Assembly (NCBI GenBank): GCA_903929065.1
Contig: CAIYTJ010000182.1
Coordinates: forward strand, 1-5,428
DNA length: 5,428 nt
Source of the DNA: an uncultured Bacteroidales bacterium
GTDB lineage: Bacteria; Bacteroidota; Bacteroidia; Bacteroidales; Paludibacteraceae
Direction of reading: 5' to 3'
Position numbers and translations under genes: made by a program. This document shows, in pieces, positions 1-4,584 of this stretch; positions within the stretch are counted from its first letter, which is position 1, and each line of letters begins with the position of its first letter. The notes below the pieces were generated by a model, which was given only the letters and a program-made list of their open reading frames with translations, was not told the DNA's origin and did no database searches.

Positions 1-132
1 AGACAAACTGCGATGCCATTCTATAAAAAATTAGATTATAAAATCATGAGCGAACTCTTTCTGGAAATAAATATTCCGCATTATAAAATGAGTAAACATC
101 TTGATACTAATTTGAAAAATAATAAAGTATGA
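1..132 (+). CDS. GNAT family N-acetyltransferase, ElaA-like (C-terminal end only)
   Basis: The gene enters from the left edge and ends at TGA 130-132, so 43 codons are visible. The fragment reads as the last strand-helix-strand part of a GNAT fold. The motif 'MPFYKKLDYKI' (residues 5-15 of the fragment) matches the usual 'FYEKLGF' helix that packs near the acetyl-CoA site. It is followed by 'FLEINIPHYKM', which corresponds to the 'FLEdgIPHxxM' ending typical of ElaA/COG2153-like GNAT proteins. These cytoplasmic enzymes transfer acetyl from acetyl-CoA to an amine; the substrate cannot be told from this end. A conserved Gly of the usual 'KLGF' is Asp here. The stop overlaps the next gene's ATG (ATGA, 129-132), which implies one transcript and translational coupling. 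The GNAT call is fairly safe; the ElaA subgroup is less so. Confidence 0.8.
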   Translation, partial: RQTAMPFYKKLDYKIMSELFLEINIPHYKMSKHLDTNLKNNKV

Positions 133-281
133 AACAAACATTATTAGCATTTATCTTATGCGTTTTAGTAGTTGGAACAACTTATTCGCAGAGTAAACAG
201 GATTCAATCCGTGAATTATTTAGGGTTATGAAAAATGATTCAGTAACAAAAAAGTTTTTGAATCCCTTATTATTCCAATGA
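129..281 (+). CDS. DUF2059 protein, N-terminal half (signal peptide), before the frame break
   Basis: This 50-codon reading frame starts at the ATG that overlaps the GNAT stop and ends at TGA 279-281. Residues 1-20 form a clear signal peptide: 'MKQ', a hydrophobic core 'TLLAFILCVLVVG', and a likely cut after 'TTYS' before Gln21. It then runs 'IRELFRVMKNDSVTKK', which looks like the first helix of secreted DUF2059 proteins. The frame ends 25 nt after the heptamer A AAA AAG (248-254). The natural continuation ('SLIIPMMEKK') lies in the -1 frame and joins the frame starting at 278. On its own this piece would be only a signal peptide and one helix, so it is almost certainly the front of a single gene covering 129-577. 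It was too short to be found by length alone. The family's function is unknown. Confidence 0.72.
   Translation: MKQTLLAFILCVLVVGTTYSQSKQDSIRELFRVMKNDSVTKKFLNPLLFQ
248..254 (+). promoter_or_regulatory. Candidate -1 ribosomal frameshift site A AAA AAG
   Basis: In the frame of the gene starting at 129 the codons here are aca-AAA-AAG (246-254), and base 248 is also A. The heptamer is therefore phased exactly as X XXY YYZ, the arrangement known from dnaX and several insertion sequences. Slipping back one base leads to GTT TTT GAA TCC CTT ATT ATT CCA ATG ATG, the frame that carries the DUF2059 domain. It lies inside the only stretch (239-278) where the two frames are both open. No strong stem is seen 5-10 nt downstream and no well-spaced Shine-Dalgarno-like element upstream (AGGG at 222-225 is too far), so a programmed role is unproven. 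Confidence 0.4.
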
Positions 282-577
282 TGGAGAAAAAGCAGGGTAT
301 GGATTCTGCAAAAATTGCAGAAAGCAAAAAGAAAATGGAAAAAGAACTGCAAATGTATAAACTTTTAAAATCAAAGTTGAGGGATGAGATGGTTTTACAA
401 TATGATAAACATTTTACTCAAGAGGAAATCAATGAACTTATTATCTTTTATAAATCGCCGGTCGGGCAAAAATATACTACAGTTCGACCAGAAATAACCA
501 AAGAAATGATACTGTTGGTTATTCAGAAATATTTGCCTGAGATGGATAAAAAGAAAGATAAAAAGTCACATAATTAG
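278..577 (+). CDS. DUF2059 domain protein, C-terminal half, in the -1 frame
   Basis: This frame encodes the body of a DUF2059 protein. It has a charged helix ('EKKQGMDSAKIAESKKKMEK'), then the family core at about residues 27-90. There 'YDKHFTQEEINELIIFYKSPVG' corresponds to the conserved 'Y...fT.eEl..li.FY.SP.Gkk' signature, and 'RPEITKEM' to the closing helix. The tail is Lys-rich. The ATG at 278 overlaps the TGA of the upstream frame, but a protein starting here would have no signal peptide and would begin in the middle of a helix. I therefore read it as the second part of one gene from 129. A -1 shift at 248-254 would give about 149 residues, with a continuous helix through 'KKVFESLIIPMMEKK'. 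Such a product would be secreted or periplasmic and probably all-helical; its role is unknown. The break may also be a one-base loss in the A6, T5 or C3 runs at 248-266. Confidence 0.75.
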   Translation: MMEKKQGMDSAKIAESKKKMEKELQMYKLLKSKLRDEMVLQYDKHFTQEEINELIIFYKSPVGQKYTTVRPEITKEMILLVIQKYLPEMDKKKDKKSHN

Positions 578-602
578 TTCTTCGTGTTCCATTCACAAAG
601 AT

Positions 603-639
603 AAAACAAGGCAACCCGTTTGTGTGGTTGCCTATTTTG
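603..639 (+). terminator. Intrinsic terminator of the GNAT-DUF2059 unit
   Basis: AGGCAACC (609-616) pairs perfectly with GGTTGCCT (626-633) around a 9-nt loop, and 'attttg' follows on the 3' side. An AAAA run lies at 603-606, so weak termination in the other direction is possible. It starts about 30 nt after the DUF2059 stop. The T-tract is short, so efficiency is uncertain. Confidence 0.7.
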
Positions 640-649
640 TATATCTTTG
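619..649 (+). promoter_or_regulatory. Bacteroidota-type promoter for the secreted phosphoesterase
   Basis: TTTG (619-622), a 19-nt spacer, then TATCTTTG (642-649) match the Bacteroidota -33/-7 consensus TTTG / TAnnTTTG. Transcription would begin near 655, giving a leader of about 70 nt before ATG 725. The -33 box falls in the loop of the upstream terminator hairpin, so the two signals overlap. Confidence 0.55.
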
Positions 650-724
650 TCGGCTTTTCTTTTGGTTGTCCAGTTTTGTTGAACCACAAATTGCAAAGGA
701 TTTTCATATTTAATTAATCAGAGC

Positions 725-1801
725 ATGTTTAAAACTTTTACCCGATTTGCATTCATTTTTGTTATTTGTCTTTTCCTGGTAAGTTGGGGAAGTGTTGGTC
801 ATCAAATTATTAGCAAAAAAGCTCCTGATTCTTTTCCGTCTGTTATGACTGGTTTCGGAGTGTGGTCAGATTCATTGAGGTTACATGCCTCGGATGCCGA
901 TAATCGTAAAAGCGCAGATCCAACAGAAAGTCCGAAACACTTTATTGATATTGATAATTACACCGAGTTTAGAAGTACCGGCCGAATTGTTTCAACCTAC
1001 GATTCATTGGTAAGTTTGCATGGTGCAACTACGGTTTCTAAAAATGGAATTTTACCTTATGCAACCCGAAATACTTACGACTCGCTGAAAAATTGCTTTA
1101 AAAAACTGCAATGGCATAAAGCCATGTTGTTTGCATCCGATTTGGGCCATTATGTGGGCGATGGACATATGCCAATGCATTTAACCGCCAATTATGATGG
1201 AGGTTCGACGGGCAATAACGGTATTCATTCGCGTTATGAAAGTGATATGGTGGGTGCATATCAAACGAATCTGAATAACTACACCGGTTCATCGGTTACA
1301 CATGTCAGCAATATAAATAATTATGTATTTACATATATTTATCGCAATTATCATTATGTTGACAGCGTGATTATAGCCGATAATTATGCCAAGGGTATTG
1401 ATGCAACTTACGGTACAGCTTATACAACAGCACTTTGGAGTAAGACTCAGTTCACCACAACGTTATTTAAAAACGCGTCTCATGCACTTGCCGAACTAAT
1501 TTATTCGGCTTGGGTTGATGCCGGAAGTCCTGTATTTGGTTCAAAAACATTTCCAAGCGCCGTAAATTCTCTAAAAAGTTTTAATGTGTCTGTTTATCCA
1601 AATCCAACCCGTGGAATTGTGAACCTGATAGGTGAAGATGATATCTATAAAGCTGAAGTAACTTCTATTGATGGTAAAGTGGTTGGTTCATATGCTGTAA
1701 AACAATTTGATTTGAGCCATTTGTCCAAAGGAGTTTATGTACTTAGCATTTATTCAAAAGAAGGATTGGTTCAAAAAGAAAAACTTATGATTGTAAATTA
1801 G
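725..1801 (+). CDS. Secreted zinc phosphoesterase (phospholipase C / S1-P1 nuclease superfamily) with T9SS sorting domain
   Basis: This 358-residue protein has three parts: a signal peptide (1-20), a zinc-dependent catalytic domain (21 to about 270), and a T9SS type A C-terminal sorting domain (about 285-358). The predicted mature protein begins at Trp21 in 'WGSVGH', as in this superfamily, where the N-terminal Trp backbone binds zinc. Further candidate ligands are His26, Asp57 ('SDAD'), His72 ('HFIDID'), His142, Asp146 and His152 in 'GHYVGDGHMPMH', and His168 and Glu172 in 'HSRYES'. The +4, +6 and +4 spacings within 142-152 and 168-172 fit a tri-zinc site. The 'HSxYE' ending is nearer to phospholipase C than to S1/P1 nucleases, which usually have Asp, so phospholipid or nucleic-acid phosphodiester cleavage are both possible. 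The sorting domain shows 'VYPNPTRG' and 'LSHLSKGVYVLSI'. The protein should therefore cross the inner membrane by Sec and the outer membrane by T9SS, with the tail removed. ATG 725 is chosen because it gives a complete signal peptide. Confidence 0.87.
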   Translation: MFKTFTRFAFIFVICLFLVSWGSVGHQIISKKAPDSFPSVMTGFGVWSDSLRLHASDADNRKSADPTESPKHFIDIDNYTEFRSTGRIVSTYDSLVSLHGATTVSKNGILPYATRNTYDSLKNCFKKLQWHKAMLFASDLGHYVGDGHMPMHLTANYDGGSTGNNGIHSRYESDMVGAYQTNLNNYTGSSVTHVSNINNYVFTYIYRNYHYVDSVIIADNYAKGIDATYGTAYTTALWSKTQFTTTLFKNASHALAELIYSAWVDAGSPVFGSKTFPSAVNSLKSFNVSVYPNPTRGIVNLIGEDDIYKAEVTSIDGKVVGSYAVKQFDLSHLSKGVYVLSIYSKEGLVQKEKLMIVN

Positions 1802-1819
1802 TATAATTCTCATTAATAT

Positions 1820-1853
1820 AAAAAAGGGAAGAATGAAAATTCGTCCCTTTTTT
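1820..1853. terminator. Bidirectional terminator between convergent genes
   Basis: A6GGGA (1820-1829) pairs with TCCCT6 (1844-1853). Inside it, after one A-G mismatch, GAAT (1831-1834) pairs with ATTC (1839-1842) around a GAAA tetraloop (1835-1838). The U-tract exists on both strands. It sits 18 nt after the phosphoesterase stop and 19 nt beyond the stop of the minus-strand glycosidase, so it most likely serves both genes. Confidence 0.9.
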
Positions 1854-1872
1854 ATTTAGTTTGATTACTTTA

Positions 1873-4170
1873 TTATTTCTTGTCGGAAATACTCAAATCC
1901 GTCACCGGACGATTTGGATAAAGCACATTATTTACTTTTTCCACAACAACAGTTTCAGGAAGATTAAAGGTAGATGTTAGGCGAATATCTTTAGCTGAAG
2001 CACCGATACGAACTTCATAATCACCTTTTTCAGCAACCCATGACGATATATTCGTCCAGAAAGATGCCAGGGCACGTTTGTCAAGCGTGAAAGTGATTTC
2101 CTGGCTTTCACCCGGTTTCAACAGTCTTGTTTTGGCAAATCCTTTCAGTTCTTCCACCGGTTTTTCGATTTCCACGTTTGGAGCATGCAAGTACAATTGA
2201 ACCGCTTCTTTTCCTTCTTTTTTACCAATGTTTTTTACTGTCATTTTCACCGTCAATTCATTTTGAAATGATTTGCTGCTCAACTGAATGTTTGAATATT
2301 CGAACTGCGTGTATGAAAGTCCGTAACCGAATTCATAGGCTGTAGGTACTTTAAAACTTTCGTAATAACGGTAACCTACATAAATACCTTCGCTGTAAAC
2401 AGCATTTACAGGATTATCAGCGGGTTCGCCAGGGAAAGTCTTGGCTGATGGAACATCGCTGTATTCCATTGGGAAACTCATTGGTAATTTTCCGGAAGGA
2501 TTTACTTTTCCTTTCAAAATTTCAACAATAGCATTCGCACCTTCCTGACCTGTTTGCCATGCCAGTAAAATGGCATCGGGATAATTGCGCCAATCAGCTG
2601 TTGCAACAACTCCGCCAATATTCAAAACTACGATTACTTTTTTATTGGCTGCATGATAAATTTCGGAAATATCCTTAATTAATTGTTTTTCAGTTGCTGA
2701 TAAATAAAAATTATCAACGATTTGACGTTCCCAGCCTTCACCGCCGTTACGGCCGATTGTGATTATGGCCACATCCGAATTTTGAAGCTGTGATTTGATT
2801 TGTTCCTTATTCAACTTCAATTCTGGATGAAAATCAACTACAAACTTTTTATCTTCTTTTTTAGCTTTACTTGTAACTGAATCGATAAATGATTTGTAGA
2901 TGGTTTCAAGCGGTTTAGCCACTTTATAACCATAGTTTTCAAAGCTTTCATTAATTGTAAATGCCGATTTGTAATTTACTTCACCACTTCCGGTTCCACC
3001 GCATATGAATCGATACGATGTTTTTCCAAACAAAGCCACACGTTTTACATTGTTGAATGGCAAAGCGTTCTTATCATTTTTAAGTAAGACCATTCCTTCA
3101 GAAGCTGCAGTTCTAGAAACCAATGCATGAGCATCTAAATCGGGTTTGTTTGTAAATGCATAACCGCTGAAACGCTTGGTTCTTAAGATATAAGTCAGAA
3201 TACGTGCTAAATTACGGTCAATCACTTTTTCGTCAATGAGTTTGTATTTTAAAGCACGAAGCAATTCTTCACGTTGATTACACCCCGGCTGGATCATATC
3301 ATTTCCCGAGTTCATTTGTGCAACTGCGTCAGCGCCTGCCCACCAGTCGGACATAACCATTCCCTGGAATTTCCATTCGTCACGAAGAATTTTGGTAACC
3401 AAATCGTAGTTTTCGGAAGTGTAAAATCCGTTTAAACGATTGTATGAAGTCATAACCGTCCATGGTTGAGCTTCTTTGACTACGGTTTCGAATCCTCTTA
3501 AATAGATTTCGCGTAAAGCCCGTTGGCTGATTACTGCATTGATTGTCTTGCGGTTAGTTTCGATATTGTTCGCAACAAAATGCTTCAAAGAAGTACCAAC
3601 ACCATTGGATTGAACCCCACGAACCATTGCAGCTCCCATTTTTCCGGCAATTAGCGGATCTTCTGAATAATATTCAAAATTACGGCCTGAAAGCGGATTA
3701 CGGTGAATATTGATCGCGGGCGATAAAAGTACATCCGAACCATATTCTAGAACTTCATTTCCCATTGCTTTCCCTACATTTTCAACCATTTCGGTGTTCC
3801 AGGTCGAAGCCAGTGCGGTTGCGGTTGGGAATGCGGTACAAAAACGGGTAATGTTTAAACCTTCCGGATGTGGATCAATTCGTAAACCCGCAGGGCCGTC
3901 AGTCATAACGGTTGGTGTGATGCCGAGACGAGGAATTGCCCAGGTTAGTCCTGCTTCTCCGGCAATAATCACATGTGTTGGGCCGGTAGGAGGGTTCATC
4001 CAGTTGTTTTCACCTAAACCCATAAGCAGATAAACTTTCTCTTGCTGCGTCATTGCAGCAATAACATCTTCCACTTTGTCTTTTCCAAGCTGTGGAACGT
4101 GACTAGTGTTTTGTCCATTAGCCATTCCCATAAGAGCTAGAAATGAACTGAAAAAAATTGTTTTTTTCAT
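1873..4170 (-). CDS. Glycoside hydrolase family 3 beta-glycosidase (beta-glucosidase-like), periplasmic
   Basis: The protein has 765 residues and a complete three-domain GH3 layout. After a signal peptide (1-19, cut near 'ANG' before Gln20) comes the TIM-barrel domain (about 30-335), the alpha/beta sandwich (about 355-620) and a fibronectin-III-like domain (about 655-730). A short tail ends in 'ISDKK'. Substrate-site residues include Asp91 in 'TDGPAG', Arg163 in 'SGRNFEYYSEDP', and Lys196-His197 in 'SLKHF'. The nucleophile is Asp275 in 'GMVMSDWWAG'. The acid/base is probably Glu478 in 'RNGGEGWERQ', where most relatives have Asp instead of Glu before the Arg. No PA14 insert is seen. It should release terminal beta-linked sugars from oligosaccharides with retention of configuration; glucose is a guess. 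No lipobox and no T9SS domain are present, so the periplasm is its likely site. No SusC/SusD or other glycosidase is adjacent. It has its own promoter (4282-4313) and a leader of about 100 nt. ATG 4170 is set by the signal peptide. Confidence 0.93.
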   Translation of the reverse strand: MKKTIFFSSFLALMGMANGQNTSHVPQLGKDKVEDVIAAMTQQEKVYLLMGLGENNWMNPPTGPTHVIIAGEAGLTWAIPRLGITPTVMTDGPAGLRIDPHPEGLNITRFCTAFPTATALASTWNTEMVENVGKAMGNEVLEYGSDVLLSPAINIHRNPLSGRNFEYYSEDPLIAGKMGAAMVRGVQSNGVGTSLKHFVANNIETNRKTINAVISQRALREIYLRGFETVVKEAQPWTVMTSYNRLNGFYTSENYDLVTKILRDEWKFQGMVMSDWWAGADAVAQMNSGNDMIQPGCNQREELLRALKYKLIDEKVIDRNLARILTYILRTKRFSGYAFTNKPDLDAHALVSRTAASEGMVLLKNDKNALPFNNVKRVALFGKTSYRFICGGTGSGEVNYKSAFTINESFENYGYKVAKPLETIYKSFIDSVTSKAKKEDKKFVVDFHPELKLNKEQIKSQLQNSDVAIITIGRNGGEGWERQIVDNFYLSATEKQLIKDISEIYHAANKKVIVVLNIGGVVATADWRNYPDAILLAWQTGQEGANAIVEILKGKVNPSGKLPMSFPMEYSDVPSAKTFPGEPADNPVNAVYSEGIYVGYRYYESFKVPTAYEFGYGLSYTQFEYSNIQLSSKSFQNELTVKMTVKNIGKKEGKEAVQLYLHAPNVEIEKPVEELKGFAKTRLLKPGESQEITFTLDKRALASFWTNISSWVAEKGDYEVRIGASAKDIRLTSTFNLPETVVVEKVNNVLYPNRPVTDLSISDKK

Positions 4171-4217
4171 AAATTTTTTTATAATAGTTTGATAGGCAGT
4201 ACATGTGAAATAATTTT

Positions 4218-4245
4218 ACAATCAATATTTTGATCAATTGATTGT
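4218..4245. repeat. Inverted repeat in the GH3 leader (possible operator or mRNA hairpin)
   Basis: ACAATCAAT (4218-4226) and ATTGATTGT (4237-4245) are perfect 9-nt reverse complements around a 10-nt spacer. The spacer overlaps two smaller palindromes, TTGATCAA (4230-4237) and ATCAATTGAT (4233-4242). It lies about 48 nt upstream of the GH3 ATG and downstream of its predicted transcription start, so a bound repressor or an RNA stem here could affect expression. The stem is AT-rich and no U-tract follows on the minus strand, so a terminator is unlikely. Confidence 0.45.
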
Positions 4246-4281
4246 TATGAAGATAAATGGGCAAATACTTAGATTCAAGGG

Positions 4282-4313
4282 CAAAGATAATAATTTTAAT
4301 TTTACCTTACAAA
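4282..4313 (-). promoter_or_regulatory. Bacteroidota-type promoter for the GH3 glycosidase
   Basis: Read on the minus strand: TTTG (4313-4310), a 20-nt spacer, then TATCTTTG (4289-4282), an exact fit to TTTG / TAnnTTTG. The start of transcription would be near 4276, giving a leader of about 105 nt. The -7 box is identical to that of the phosphoesterase promoter. Confidence 0.6.
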
Positions 4314-4537
4314 GATTCATTAGCTGAATTTTAATCTCCTGAATTTCATTTGAATAATTGAAAATTTCGTTTATTCTTACTAAAAATTAATTTCCGAATT
4401 TAAGAATACTCAAAATAAGAAACGCAAATATTATACGTTTAATTGTAGGATAAACTATTTAGATAATCACATTTTATTTTATTTGAAATGCTTTTATATA
4501 GCCAATTTACTGCAAAAAAATGGATTAACTTTTCCTT

Positions 4538-4569
4538 TTTGTGGTATTGAATTATTATATGTATTTTTG
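4538..4569 (+). promoter_or_regulatory. Bacteroidota-type promoter for the repeat protein
   Basis: TTTG (4538-4541), a 20-nt spacer, then TATTTTTG (4562-4569) match the consensus TTTG / TAnnTTTG. The ATG at 4585 follows only 15 nt after the -7 box, so the mRNA leader would be about 8-11 nt and have no room for a Shine-Dalgarno sequence. The local AT bias makes a chance match somewhat easier here. Confidence 0.5.
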
Positions 4570-4584
4570 ATAAATTTTTCACGA

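Larger units (their letters stand above)
4171..4584. other. Divergent AT-rich intergenic region
   Basis: This 414-nt gap lies between the minus-strand GH3 gene and the plus-strand repeat protein. It holds an outward promoter for each gene and an inverted repeat in the GH3 leader, all listed separately. Between the promoters (4314-4537) I see only AT-rich sequence with homopolymer runs and one weak 5-bp inverted repeat (AAACG 4420-4424 / CGTTT 4436-4440). No tRNA-like fold, small gene with a credible start, or riboswitch-like architecture was recognised. Confidence 0.7.

Noticed and set aside
278..577. Independent small cytoplasmic gene starting at ATG 278
   Set aside because: It would begin inside a DUF2059 helix, without the export signal the family has; the signal peptide lies in the adjacent frame. 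Reinitiation at the ATGA overlap cannot be fully excluded.
519..707. 62-codon minus-strand open frame
   Set aside because: It covers the DUF2059 3' end, the terminator and the promoter, has no recognisable motif or signal and no promoter of its own.
1098..1292. Minus-strand open frame inside the phosphoesterase
   Set aside because: It is the reverse complement of the conserved metal-site region; the residues look random.
2127..2345. Plus-strand open frame inside the GH3 gene
   Set aside because: Antisense shadow of the strongly supported GH3 coding sequence.
3710..4033. Plus-strand 107-codon open frame inside the GH3 gene
   Set aside because: Antisense to the conserved GH3 N-terminal domain; no domain signature or start signals.
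1873..4170. Part of a polysaccharide-utilisation locus
   Set aside because: No SusC/SusD pair, sensor or second carbohydrate enzyme is visible; the neighbours are unrelated and have their own promoters.
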